From Strigamia acuminata (lineage: Eukaryota > Arthropoda > Chilopoda > Geophilomorpha > Linotaeniidae): a stretch of DNA of 64,000 nt. The stretch lies in contig OX442314.1 of assembly GCA_949358305.1 (NCBI GenBank), positions 65,605,369 through 65,669,368 of the forward strand. Reading direction: 5' to 3'. Below are positions 34,263 to 48,600 of the stretch, piece by piece; within the stretch, counting starts at the first letter, position 1, and the number at the start of each line of letters is the position of its first letter. Made by a program: the position numbers and the translations under genes. The notes beneath the pieces are model-generated. The model made no database searches. It was not told the DNA's origin and saw nothing but the letters and a program-made list of their open reading frames with translations.

Positions 34263-34962
34263 CAACTGTGATGAGATCAAAAGTCTATTCTCCTAAATCA
34301 ATGGTTGAATGTTTCTAAAACTTACATTGGAGCCTTCTACTAAGGTTTAAACACTATTTCTGAACATTCAGAGACATTGGACTTGTGGTGTTTCTGCTAA
34401 GTCAACTGTGATGAGATCAAAAGTCTATTCTCCCAAATCATTGGTTGGATGTCTCTAAAACTTACATTGGAGCCTTCTACTAAGGTTTAAACACTATTTC
34501 TGAACATTCAGAGACATTGGTCTTGTGGTGTTTGTGCTAAGTCAACTGTGATGAGATCAAAAGTCTATTCTCCCAAATCATTGGTTGGATGTTTCTAAAA
34601 TTTACATTGGAGCCTTCTACTAAGGTTTAAACACTATTTCTGAACATTCAGAGACATTGGTCTTGTGGTGTTTGTGCTAAGTCAACTGTGATGAGATCAA
34701 AAGTCTATTCTCCTAAATCAATGGTTGAATGTTTCTAAAACTTACATTGGAGCCTTCTACTAAGGTTTAAACACTATTTCTGAACATTCAGAGACATTGG
34801 ACTTGTGGTGTTTGTGCTAAGTCAACTGTGATGAGATCAAATGTCTATTCTCCCAAATCATTGGTTGGATGTTTCTAAAACTTACATTGGAGCCTTCTAC
34901 TAAGGTTTAAACACTATTTCTGAACATTCAGAGACATTGGTCTTGTGGTGTTTGTGCTAAGT

Positions 34963-36229
34963 CAACTGCGATGTGAAATGAACTCAAAATTTTTTTTTCA
35001 AAATTTATTGCTTGGGTGTTGCTAAAACTTATATTGAAGGCTTCTACTAAGGTTTAAACACTATTTCTGAACATTCAGAGACATTGGACTTGTGGTGTTT
35101 GTGCTAAGTCAACTGTGATGAGATCAAAAGTCTATTCTCCCAAATCATTGGTTGGATGTTTCTAAAACTTACATTGGAGCCTTCTACTAAGGTTTAAACA
35201 CTATTTCTGAACATTCAGAGACATTGGTCTTGTGGTGTTTGTGCTAAGTCAACTGTGATGAGATCAAAAGTCTATTCTCCCAAATCATTGGTTGGATGTT
35301 TCTAAAACTTACATTGGAGCCTTCTACTAAGGTTTAAACACTATTTCTGAACATTCAGAGACATTGGTCTTGTGGTGTTTGTGCTAAGTCAACTGTGATG
35401 AGATCAAAAGTCTATTCTCCTAAATCAATGGTTGAATGTTTCTAAAACTTACATTGGAGCCTTCTACTAAGGTTTAAACACTATTTCTGAACATTCAGAG
35501 ACATTGGACTTGTGGTGTTTCTGCTAAGTCAACTGTGATGAGATCAAAAGTCTATTCTCCCAAATCATTGGTTGGATGTCTCTAAAACTTACATTGGAGC
35601 CTTCTACTAAGGTTTAAACACTATTTCTGAACATTCAGAGACATTGGTCTTGTGGTGTTTGTGCTAAGTCAACTGTGATGAGATCAAAAGTCTATTCTCC
35701 CAAATCATTGGTTGGATGTTTCTAAAATTTACATTGGAGCCTTCTACTAAGGTTTAAACACTATTTCTGAACATTCAGAGACATTAGTCTTGTGGTGTTT
35801 GTGCTAAGTCAACTGTGATGAGATCAAAAGTCTATTCTCCTAAATCAATGGTTGAATGTTTCTAAAACTTACATTGGAGCCTTCTACTAAGGTTTAAACA
35901 CTATTTCTGAACATTCAGAGACATTGGACTTGTGGTGTTTGTGCTAAGTCAACTGTGATGAGATCAAAAGTCTATTCTCCCAAATCATTGGTTGGATGTT
36001 TCTAAAACTTACATTGGAGCCTTCTACTAAGGTTTAAACACTATTTCTGAACATTCAGAGACATTGGACTTGTGGTGTTTGTGCTAAGTCAACTGTGATG
36101 AGATCAAAAGTCTATTCTCCCAAATCATTGGTTGGATGTTTCTAAAACTTACATTGGAGCCTTCTACTAAGGTTTAAACACTATTTCTGAACATTCAGAG
36201 ACATTGGTCTTGTGGTGTTTGTGCTAAGT
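34963..36229 (+). repeat. Class B HOR (9-mer), sister of 13173-14439
   Basis: Same length and variant order as 13173-14439, including the otherwise unseen acattAgtc change. Confidence 0.8.
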
Positions 36230-39200
36230 CAACTGCGATGTGAAATGAACTCAAAATTTTTTTTTCAAAATTTATTGCTTGGGTGTTGCTAAAACTTATA
36301 TTGAAGGCTTCTACTAAGGTTTAAACACTATTTCTGAACATTCAGAGACATTGGACTTGTGGTGTTTGTGCTAAGTCAACTGTGATGAGATCAAAAGTCT
36401 ATTCTCCCAAATCATTGGTTGGATGTTTCTAAAACTTACATTGGAGCCTTCTACTAAGGTTTAAACACTATTTCTGAACATTCAGAGACATTGGTCTTGT
36501 GGTGTTTGTGCTAAGTCAACTGTGATGAGATCAAAAGTCTATTCTCCCAAATCATTGGTTGGATGTTTCTAAAACTTACATTGGAGCCTTCTACTAAGGT
36601 TTAAACACTATTTCTGAACATTCAGAGACATTGGTCTTGTGGTGTTTGTGCTAAGTCAACTGTGATGAGATCAAAAGTCTATTCTCCTAAATCAATGGTT
36701 GAATGTTTCTAAAACTTACATTGGAGCCTTCTACTAAGGTTTAAACACTATTTCTGAACATTCAGAGACATTGGACTTGTGGTGTTTCTGCTAAGTCAAC
36801 TGTGATGAGATCAAAAGTCTATTCTCCCAAATCATTGGTTGGATGTTTCTAAAATTTACATTGGAGCCTTCTACTAAGGTTTAAACACTATTTCTGAACA
36901 TTCAGAGACATTGGTCTTGTGGTGTTTGTGCTAAGTCAACTGTGATGAGATCAAAAGTCTATTCTCCTAAATCAATGGTTGAATGTTTCTAAAACTTACA
37001 TTGGAGCCTTCTACTAAGGTTTAAACACTATTTCTGAACATTCAGAGACATTGGACTTGTGGTGTTTGTGCTAAGTCAACTGTGATGAGATCAAAAGTCT
37101 ATTCTCCCAAATCATTGGTTGGATGTTTCTAAAACTTACATTGGAGCCTTCTACTAAGGTTTAAACACTATTTCTGAACATTCAGAGACATTGGACTTGT
37201 GGTGTTTGTGCTAAGTCAACTGTGATGAGATCAAAAGTCTATTCTCCCAAATCATTGGTTGGATGTTTCTAAAACTTACATTGGAGCCTTCTACTAAGGT
37301 TTAAACACTATTTCTGAACATTCAGAGACATTGGTGTTTGTGCTAAGTCAACTGTGATGAGATCAAAAGTCTATTCTCCCAAATCATTGGTTGGATGTTT
37401 CTAAAACTTACATTGGAGCCTTCTACTAAGGTTTAAACACTATTTCTGAACATTCAGAGACATTGGACTTGTGGTGTTTGTGCTAAGTCAACTGTGATGA
37501 GATCAAAAGTCTATTCTCCCAAATCATTGGTTGGATGTTTCTAAAACTTACATTGGAGCCTTCTACTAAGGTTTAAACACTATTTCTGAACATTCAGAGA
37601 CATTGGTCTTGTGGTGTTTGTGCTAAGTCAACTGCGATGTGAAATGAACTCAAAATTTTTTTTTCAAAATTTATTGCTTGGGTGTTGCTAAAACTTATAT
37701 TGAAGGCTTCTACTAAGGTTTAAACACTATTTCTGAACATTCAGAGACATTGGACTTGTGGTGTTTGTGCTAAGTCAACTGTGATGAGATCAAAAGTCTA
37801 TTCTCCCAAATCATTGGTTGGATGTTTCTAAAACTTACATTGGAGCCTTCTACTAAGGTTTAAACACTATTTCTGAACATTCAGAGACATTGGTCTTGTG
37901 GTGTTTGTGCTAAGTCAACTGTGATGAGATCAAAAGTCTATTCTCCCAAATCATTGGTTGGATGTTTCTAAAACTTACATTGGAGCCTTCTACTAAGGTT
38001 TAAACACTATTTCTGAACATTCAGAGACATTGGTCTTGTGGTGTTTGTGCTAAGTCAACTGTGATGAGATCAAAAGTCTATTCTCCTAAATCAATGGTTG
38101 AATGTTTCTAAAACTTACATTGGAGCCTTCTACTAAGGTTTAAACACTATTTCTGAACATTCAGAGACATTGGACTTGTGGTGTTTCTGCTAAGTCAACT
38201 GTGATGAGATCAAAAGTCTATTCTCCCAAATCATTGGTTGGATGTCTCTAAAACTTACATTGGAGCCTTCTACTAAGGTTTAAACACTATTTCTGAACAT
38301 TCAGAGACATTGGTCTTGTGGTGTTTGTGCTAAGTCAACTGTGATGAGATCAAAAGTCTATTCTCCCAAATCATTGGTTGGATGTTTCTAAAATTTACAT
38401 TGGAGCCTTCTACTAAGGTTTAAACACTATTTCTGAACATTCAGAGACATTGGTCTTGTGGTGTTTGTGCTAAGTCAACTGTGATGAGATCAAAAGTCTA
38501 TTCTCCTAAATCAATGGTTGAATGTTTCTAAAACTTACATTGGAGCCTTCTACTAAGGTTTAAACACTATTTCTGAACATTCAGAGACATTGGACTTGTG
38601 GTGTTTGTGCTAAGTCAACTGTGATGAGATCAAAAGTCTATTCTCCCAAATCATTGGTTGGATGTTTCTAAAACTTACATTGGAGCCTTCTACTAAGGTT
38701 TAAACACTATTTCTGAACATTCAGAGACATTGGACTTGTGGTGTTTCTGCTAAGTCAACTGTGATGAGATCAAAAGTCTATTCTCCCAAATCATTGGTTG
38801 GATGTCTCTAAAACTTACATTGGAGCCTTCTACTAAGGTTTAAACACTATTTCTGAACATTCAGAGACATTGGACTTGTGGTGTTTCTGCTAAGTCAACT
38901 GTGATGAGATCAAAAGTCTATTCTCCCAAATCATTGGTTGGATGTCTCTAAAACTTACATTGGAGCCTTCTACTAAGGTTTAAACACTATTTCTGAACAT
39001 TCAGAGACATTGGTCTTGTGGTGTTTGTGCTAAGTCAACTGTGATGAGATCAAAAGTCTATTCTCCCAAATCATTGGTTGGATGTTTCTAAAATTTACAT
39101 TGGAGCCTTCTACTAAGGTTTAAACACTATTTCTGAACATTCAGAGACATTGGACTTGTGGTGTTTCTGCTAAGTCAACTGTGATGAGATCAAAAGTCTA

Positions 39201-39727
39201 TTCTCCCAAATCATTGGTTGGATGTCTCTAAAACTTACATTGGAGCCTTCTACTAAGGTTTAAACACTATTTCTGAACATTCAGAGACATTGGTCTTGTG
39301 GTGTTTGTGCTAAGTCAACTGTGATGAGATCAAAAGTCTATTCTCCCAAATCATTGGTTGGATGTTTCTAAAATTTACATTGGAGCCTTCTACTAAGGTT
39401 TAAACACTATTTCTGAACATTCAGAGACATTGGACTTGTGGTGTTTGTGCTAAGTCAACTGTGATGAGATCAAAAGTCTATTCTCCCAAATCATTGGTTG
39501 GATGTTTCTAAAACTTACATTGGAGCCTTCTACTAAGGTTTAAACACTATTTCTGAACATTCAGAGACATTGGTGTTTGTGCTAAGTCAACTGTGATGAG
39601 ATCAAAAGTCTATTCTCCCAAATCATTGGTTGGATGTTTCTAAAACTTAGATTGGAGCCTTCTACTAAGGTTTAAACACTATTTCTGAACATTCAGAGAC
39701 ATTGGTCTTGTGGTGTTTGTGCTAAGT

Positions 39728-42700
39728 CAACTGCGATGTGAAATGAACTCAAAATTTTTTTTTCAAAATTTATTGCTTGGGTGTTGCTAAAACTTATATT
39801 GAAGGCTTCTACTAAGGTTTAAACACTATTTCTGAACATTCAGAGACATTGGACTTGTGGTGTTTGTGCTAAGTCAACTGTGATGAGATCAAAAGTCTAT
39901 TCTCCCAAATCATTGGTTGGATGTTTCTAAAACTTACATTGGAGCCTTCTACTAAGGTTTAAACACTATTTCTGAACATTCAGAGACATTGGTCTTGTGG
40001 TGTTTGTGCTAAGTCAACTGTGATGAGATCAAAAGTCTATTCTCCCAAATCATTGGTTGGATGTTTCTAAAACTTACATTGGAGCCTTCTACTAAGGTTT
40101 AAACACTATTTCTGAACATTCAGAGACATTGGTCTTGTGGTGTTTGTGCTAAGTCAACTGTGATGAGATCAAAAGTCTATTCTCCTAAATCAATGGTTGA
40201 ATGTTTCTAAAACTTACATTGGAGCCTTCTACTAAGGTTTAAACACTATTTCTGAACATTCAGAGACATTGGACTTGTGGTGTTTCTGCTAAGTCAACTG
40301 TGATGAGATCAAAAGTCTATTCTCCCAAATCATTGGTTGGATGTCTCTAAAACTTACATTGGAGCCTTCTACTAAGGTTTAAACACTATTTCTGAACATT
40401 CAGAGACATTGGTCTTGTGGTGTTTGTGCTAAGTCAACTGTGATGAGATCAAAAGTCTATTCTCCCAAATCATTGGTTGGATGTTTCTAAAATTTACATT
40501 GGAGCCTTCTACTAAGGTTTAAACACTATTTCTGAACATTCAGAGACATTGGTCTTGTGGTGTTTGTGCTAAGTCAACTGTGATGAGATCAAAAGTCTAT
40601 TCTCCTAAATCAATGGTTGAATGTTTCTAAAACTTACATTGGAGCCTTCTACTAAGGTTTAAACACTATTTCTGAACATTCAGAGACATTGGACTTGTGG
40701 TGTTTGTGCTAAGTCAACTGTGATGAGATCAAAAGTCTATTCTCCCAAATCATTGGTTGGATGTTTCTAAAACTTACATTGGAGCCTTCTACTAAGGTTT
40801 AAACACTATTTCTGAACATTCAGAGACATTGGACTTGTGGTGTTTGTGCTAAGTCAACTGTGATGAGATCAAAAGTCTATTCTCCCAAATCATTGGTTGG
40901 ATGTTTCTAAAACTTACATTGGAGCCTTCTACTAAGGTTTAAACACTATTTCTGAACATTCAGAGACATTGGTGTTTGTGCTAAGTCAACTGTGATGAGA
41001 TCAAAAGTCTATTCTCCCAAATCATTGGTTGGATGTTTCTAAAACTTACATTGGAGCCTTCTACTAAGGTTTAAACACTATTTCTGAACATTCAGAGACA
41101 TTGGACTTGTGGTGTTTGTGCTAAGTCAACTGTGATGAGATCAAAAGTCTATTCTCCCAAATCATTGGTTGGATGTTTCTAAAACTTACATTGGAGCCTT
41201 CTACTAAGGTTTAAACACTATTTCTGAACATTCAGAGACATTGGTCTTGTGGTGTTTGTGCTAAGTCAACTGCGATGTGAAATGAACTCAAAATTTTTTT
41301 TTCAAAATTTATTGCTTGGGTGTTGCTAAAACTTATATTGAAGGCTTCTACTAAGGTTTAAACACTATTTCTGAACATTCAGAGACATTGGACTTGTGGT
41401 GTTTGTGCTAAGTCAACTGTGATGAGATCAAAAGTCTATTCTCCCAAATCATTGGTTGGATGTTTCTAAAACTTACATTGGAGCCTTCTACTAAGGTTTA
41501 AACACTATTTCTGAACATTCAGAGACATTGGTCTTGTGGTGTTTGTGCTAAGTCAACTGTGATGAGATCAAAAGTCTATTCTCCCAAATCATTGGTTGGA
41601 TGTTTCTAAAACTTACATTGGAGCCTTCTACTAAGGTTTAAACACTATTTCTGAACATTCAGAGACATTGGTCTTGTGGTGTTTGTGCTAAGTCAACTGT
41701 GATGAGATCAAAAGTCTATTCTCCTAAATCAATGGTTGAATGTTTCTAAAACTTACATTGGAGCCTTCTACTAAGGTTTAAACACTATTTCTGAACATTC
41801 AGAGACATTGGACTTGTGGTGTTTCTGCTAAGTCAACTGTGATGAGATCAAAAGTCTATTCTCCCAAATCATTGGTTGGATGTTTCTAAAATTTACATTG
41901 GAGCCTTCTACTAAGGTTTAAACACTATTTCTGAACATTCAGAGACATTGGTCTTGTGGTGTTTGTGCTAAGTCAACTGTGATGAGATCAAAAGTCTATT
42001 CTCCTAAATCAATGGTTGAATGTTTCTAAAACTTACATTGGAGCCTTCTACTAAGGTTTAAACACTATTTCTGAACATTCAGAGACATTGGACTTGTGGT
42101 GTTTGTGCTAAGTCAACTGTGATGAGATCAAAAGTCTATTCTCCCAAATCATTGGTTGGATGTTTCTAAAACTTACATTGGAGCCTTCTACTAAGGTTTA
42201 AACACTATTTCTGAACATTCAGAGACATTGGACTTGTGGTGTTTGTGCTAAGTCAACTGTGATGAGATCAAAAGTCTATTCTCCCAAATCATTGGTTGGA
42301 TGTTTCTAAAACTTAGATTGGAGCCTTCTACTAAGGTTTAAACACTATTTCTGAACATTCAGAGACATTGGTCTTGTGGTGTTTGTGCTAAGTCAACTGC
42401 GATGTGAAATGAACTCAAAATTTTTTTTTCAAAATTTATTGCTTGGGTGTTGCTAAAACTTATATTGAAGGCTTCTACTAAGGTTTAAACACTATTTCTG
42501 AACATTCAGAGACATTGGACTTGTGGTGTTTGTGCTAAGTCAACTGTGATGAGATCAAAAGTCTATTCTCCCAAATCATTGGTTGGATGTTTCTAAAACT
42601 TACATTGGAGCCTTCTACTAAGGTTTAAACACTATTTCTGAACATTCAGAGACATTGGTCTTGTGGTGTTTGTGCTAAGTCAACTGTGATGAGATCAAAA

Positions 42701-44072
42701 GTCTATTCTCCCAAATCATTGGTTGGATGTTTCTAAAACTTACATTGGAGCCTTCTACTAAGGTTTAAACACTATTTCTGAACATTCAGAGACATTGGTC
42801 TTGTGGTGTTTGTGCTAAGTCAACTGTGATGAGATCAAAAGTCTATTCTCCTAAATCAATGGTTGAATGTTTCTAAAACTTACATTGGAGCCTTCTACTA
42901 AGGTTTAAACACTATTTCTGAACATTCAGAGACATTGGACTTGTGGTGTTTCTGCTAAGTCAACTGTGATGAGATCAAAAGTCTATTCTCCCAAATCATT
43001 GGTTGGATGTCTCTAAAACTTACATTGGAGCCTTCTACTAAGGTTTAAACACTATTTCTGAACATTCAGAGACATTGGTCTTGTGGTGTTTGTGCTAAGT
43101 CAACTGTGATGAGATCAAAAGTCTATTCTCCCAAATCATTGGTTGGATGTTTCTAAAATTTACATTGGAGCCTTCTACTAAGGTTTAAACACTATTTCTG
43201 AACATTCAGAGACATTGGTCTTGTGGTGTTTGTGCTAAGTCAACTGTGATGAGATCAAAAGTCTATTCTCCTAAATCAATGGTTGAATGTTTCTAAAACT
43301 TACATTGGAGCCTTCTACTAAGGTTTAAACACTATTTCTGAACATTCAGAGACATTGGACTTGTGGTGTTTGTGCTAAGTCAACTGTGATGAGATCAAAA
43401 GTCTATTCTCCCAAATCATTGGTTGGATGTTTCTAAAACTTACATTGGAGCCTTCTACTAAGGTTTAAACACTATTTCTGAACATTCAGAGACATTGGAC
43501 TTGTGGTGTTTCTGCTAAGTCAACTGTGATGAGATCAAAAGTCTATTCTCCCAAATCATTGGTTGGATGTCTCTAAAACTTACATTGGAGCCTTCTACTA
43601 AGGTTTAAACACTATTTCTGAACATTCAGAGACATTGGACTTGTGGTGTTTCTGCTAAGTCAACTGTGATGAGATCAAAAGTCTATTCTCCCAAATCATT
43701 GGTTGGATGTCTCTAAAACTTACATTGGAGCCTTCTACTAAGGTTTAAACACTATTTCTGAACATTCAGAGACATTGGACTTGTGGTGTTTGTGCTAAGT
43801 CAACTGTGATGAGATCAAAAGTCTATTCTCCCAAATCATTGGTTGGATGTTTCTAAAACTTACATTGGAGCCTTCTACTAAGGTTTAAACACTATTTCTG
43901 AACATTCAGAGACATTGGTGTTTGTGCTAAGTCAACTGTGATGAGATCAAAAGTCTATTCTCCCAAATCATTGGTTGGATGTTTCTAAAACTTAGATTGG
44001 AGCCTTCTACTAAGGTTTAAACACTATTTCTGAACATTCAGAGACATTGGTCTTGTGGTGTTTGTGCTAAGT
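39728..44072 (+). repeat. Second-tier repeat: 1539+1127+1679 bp block, copy 1
   Basis: Three successive HORs of 11, 8 and 12 monomers, 4345 bp. The same succession of lengths occurs at 55452-59796, offset 15724. The 12-mer carries paired gtttCtgc/gtCtct monomers near its end in both. Confidence 0.75.
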
Positions 44073-45619
44073 CAACTGCGATGTGAAATGAACTCAAAAT
44101 TTTTTTTTCAAAATTTATTGCTTGGGTGTTGCTAAAACTTATATTGAAGGCTTCTACTAAGGTTTAAACACTATTTCTGAACATTCAGAGACATTGGACT
44201 TGTGGTGTTTGTGCTAAGTCAACTGTGATGAGATCAAAAGTCTATTCTCCCAAATCATTGGTTGGATGTTTCTAAAACTTACATTGGAGCCTTCTACTAA
44301 GGTTTAAACACTATTTCTGAACATTCAGAGACATTGGTCTTGTGGTGTTTGTGCTAAGTCAACTGTGATGAGATCAAAAGTCTATTCTCCCAAATCATTG
44401 GTTGGATGTTTCTAAAATTTACATTGGAGCCTTCTACTAAGGTTTAAACACTATTTCTGAACATTCAGAGACATTGGTCTTGTGGTGTTTGTGCTAAGTC
44501 AACTGTGATGAGATCAAAAGTCTATTCTCCTAAATCAATGGTTGAATGTTTCTAAAACTTACATTGGAGCCTTCTACTAAGGTTTAAACACTATTTCTGA
44601 ACATTCAGAGACATTGGACTTGTGGTGTTTGTGCTAAGTCAACTGTGATGAGATCAAAAGTCTATTCTCCCAAATCATTGGTTGGATGTTTCTAAAACTT
44701 ACATTGGAGCCTTCTACTAAGGTTTAAACACTATTTCTGAACATTCAGAGACATTGGTCTTGTGGTGTTTGTGCTAAGTCAACTGTGATGAGATCAAAAG
44801 TCTATTCTCCCAAATCATTGGTTGGATGTTTCTAAAACTTACATTGGAGCCTTCTACTAAGGTTTAAACACTATTTCTGAACATTCAGAGACATTGGTCT
44901 TGTGGTGTTTGTGCTAAGTCAACTGTGATGAGATCAAAAGTCTATTCTCCTAAATCAATGGTTGAATGTTTCTAAAACTTACATTGGAGCCTTCTACTAA
45001 GGTTTAAACACTATTTCTGAACATTCAGAGACATTGGACTTGTGGTGTTTCTGCTAAGTCAACTGTGATGAGATCAAAAGTCTATTCTCCCAAATCATTG
45101 GTTGGATGTTTCTAAAATTTACATTGGAGCCTTCTACTAAGGTTTAAACACTATTTCTGAACATTCAGAGACATTGGTCTTGTGGTGTTTGTGCTAAGTC
45201 AACTGTGATGAGATCAAAAGTCTATTCTCCTAAATCAATGGTTGAATGTTTCTAAAACTTACATTGGAGCCTTCTACTAAGGTTTAAACACTATTTCTGA
45301 ACATTCAGAGACATTGGACTTGTGGTGTTTGTGCTAAGTCAACTGTGATGAGATCAAAAGTCTATTCTCCCAAATCATTGGTTGGATGTTTCTAAAACTT
45401 ACATTGGAGCCTTCTACTAAGGTTTAAACACTATTTCTGAACATTCAGAGACATTGGACTTGTGGTGTTTGTGCTAAGTCAACTGTGATGAGATCAAAAG
45501 TCTATTCTCCCAAATCATTGGTTGGATGTTTCTAAAACTTAGATTGGAGCCTTCTACTAAGGTTTAAACACTATTTCTGAACATTCAGAGACATTGGTCT
45601 TGTGGTGTTTGTGCTAAGT

Positions 45620-48600
45620 CAACTGCGATGTGAAATGAACTCAAAATTTTTTTTTCAAAATTTATTGCTTGGGTGTTGCTAAAACTTATATTGAAGGCTT
45701 CTACTAAGGTTTAAACACTATTTCTGAACATTCAGAGACATTGGACTTGTGGTGTTTGTGCTAAGTCAACTGTGATGAGATCAAAAGTCTATTCTCCCAA
45801 ATCATTGGTTGGATGTTTCTAAAACTTACATTGGAGCCTTCTACTAAGGTTTAAACACTATTTCTGAACATTCAGAGACATTGGTCTTGTGGTGTTTGTG
45901 CTAAGTCAACTGTGATGAGATCAAAAGTCTATTCTCCCAAATCATTGGTTGGATGTTTCTAAAACTTACATTGGAGCCTTCTACTAAGGTTTAAACACTA
46001 TTTCTGAACATTCAGAGACATTGGTCTTGTGGTGTTTGTGCTAAGTCAACTGTGATGAGATCAAAAGTCTATTCTCCTAAATCAATGGTTGAATGTTTCT
46101 AAAACTTACATTGGAGCCTTCTACTAAGGTTTAAACACTATTTCTGAACATTCAGAGACATTGGACTTGTGGTGTTTCTGCTAAGTCAACTGTGATGAGA
46201 TCAAAAGTCTATTCTCCCAAATCATTGGTTGGATGTCTCTAAAACTTACATTGGAGCCTTCTACTAAGGTTTAAACACTATTTCTGAACATTCAGAGACA
46301 TTGGTCTTGTGGTGTTTGTGCTAAGTCAACTGTGATGAGATCAAAAGTCTATTCTCCCAAATCATTGGTTGGATGTTTCTAAAACTTACATTGGAGCCTT
46401 CTACTAAGGTTTAAACACTATTTCTGAACATTCAGAGACATTGGTCTTGTGGTGTTTGTGCTAAGTCAACTGCGATGTGAAATGAACTCAAAATTTTTTT
46501 TTCAAAATTTATTGCTTGGGTGTTGCTAAAACTTATATTGAAGGCTTCTACTAAGGTTTAAACACTATTTCTGAACATTCAGAGACATTGGACTTGTGGT
46601 GTTTGTGCTAAGTCAACTGTGATGAGATCAAAAGTCTATTCTCCCAAATCATTGGTTGGATGTTTCTAAAACTTACATTGGAGCCTTCTACTAAGGTTTA
46701 AACACTATTTCTGAACATTCAGAGACATTGGTCTTGTGGTGTTTGTGCTAAGTCAACTGTGATGAGATCAAAAGTCTATTCTCCCAAATCATTGGTTGGA
46801 TGTTTCTAAAACTTACATTGGAGCCTTCTACTAAGGTTTAAACACTATTTCTGAACATTCAGAGACATTGGTCTTGTGGTGTTTGTGCTAAGTCAACTGT
46901 GATGAGATCAAAAGTCTATTCTCCTAAATCAATGGTTGAATGTTTCTAAAACTTACATTGGAGCCTTCTACTAAGGTTTAAACACTATTTCTGAACATTC
47001 AGAGACATTGGACTTGTGGTGTTTCTGCTAAGTCAACTGTGATGAGATCAAAAGTCTATTCTCCCAAATCATTGGTTGGATGTTTCTAAAATTTACATTG
47101 GAGCCTTCTACTAAGGTTTAAACACTATTTCTGAACATTCAGAGACATTGGTCTTGTGGTGTTTGTGCTAAGTCAACTGTGATGAGATCAAAAGTCTATT
47201 CTCCTAAATCAATGGTTGAATGTTTCTAAAACTTACATTGGAGCCTTCTACTAAGGTTTAAACACTATTTCTGAACATTCAGAGACATTGGACTTGTGGT
47301 GTTTGTGCTAAGTCAACTGTGATGAGATCAAAAGTCTATTCTCCCAAATCATTGGTTGGATGTTTCTAAAACTTACATTGGAGCCTTCTACTAAGGTTTA
47401 AACACTATTTCTGAACATTCAGAGACATTGGACTTGTGGTGTTTGTGCTAAGTCAACTGTGATGAGATCAAAAGTCTATTCTCCCAAATCATTGGTTGGA
47501 TGTTTCTAAAACTTAGATTGGAGCCTTCTACTAAGGTTTAAACACTATTTCTGAACATTCAGAGACATTGGTCTTGTGGTGTTTGTGCTAAGTCAACTGC
47601 GATGTGAAATGAACTCAAAATTTTTTTTTCAAAATTTATTGCTTGGGTGTTGCTAAAACTTATATTGAAGGCTTCTACTAAGGTTTAAACACTATTTCTG
47701 AACATTCAGAGACATTGGACTTGTGGTGTTTGTGCTAAGTCAACTGTGATGAGATCAAAAGTCTATTCTCCCAAATCATTGGTTGGATGTTTCTAAAACT
47801 TACATTGGAGCCTTCTACTAAGGTTTAAACACTATTTCTGAACATTCAGAGACATTGGTCTTGTGGTGTTTGTGCTAAGTCAACTGTGATGAGATCAAAA
47901 GTCTATTCTCCCAAATCATTGGTTGGATGTTTCTAAAACTTACATTGGAGCCTTCTACTAAGGTTTAAACACTATTTCTGAACATTCAGAGACATTGGTC
48001 TTGTGGTGTTTGTGCTAAGTCAACTGTGATGAGATCAAAAGTCTATTCTCCTAAATCAATGGTTGAATGTTTCTAAAACTTACATTGGAGCCTTCTACTA
48101 AGGTTTAAACACTATTTCTGAACATTCAGAGACATTGGACTTGTGGTGTTTCTGCTAAGTCAACTGTGATGAGATCAAAAGTCTATTCTCCCAAATCATT
48201 GGTTGGATGTCTCTAAAACTTACATTGGAGCCTTCTACTAAGGTTTAAACACTATTTCTGAACATTCAGAGACATTGGTCTTGTGGTGTTTGTGCTAAGT
48301 CAACTGTGATGAGATCAAAAGTCTATTCTCCCAAATCATTGGTTGGATGTTTCTAAAATTTACATTGGAGCCTTCTACTAAGGTTTAAACACTATTTCTG
48401 AACATTCAGAGACATTGGTCTTGTGGTGTTTGTGCTAAGTCAACTGTGATGAGATCAAAAGTCTATTCTCCTAAATCAATGGTTGAATGTTTCTAAAACT
48501 TACATTGGAGCCTTCTACTAAGGTTTAAACACTATTTCTGAACATTCAGAGACATTGGACTTGTGGTGTTTGTGCTAAGTCAACTGTGATGAGATCAAAA

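Noticed and set aside
34124-34318. Plus-strand frame crossing from element 2 LTR into satellite
   Set aside because: It is a junction artefact of the insertion; the twin in the left LTR continues differently.
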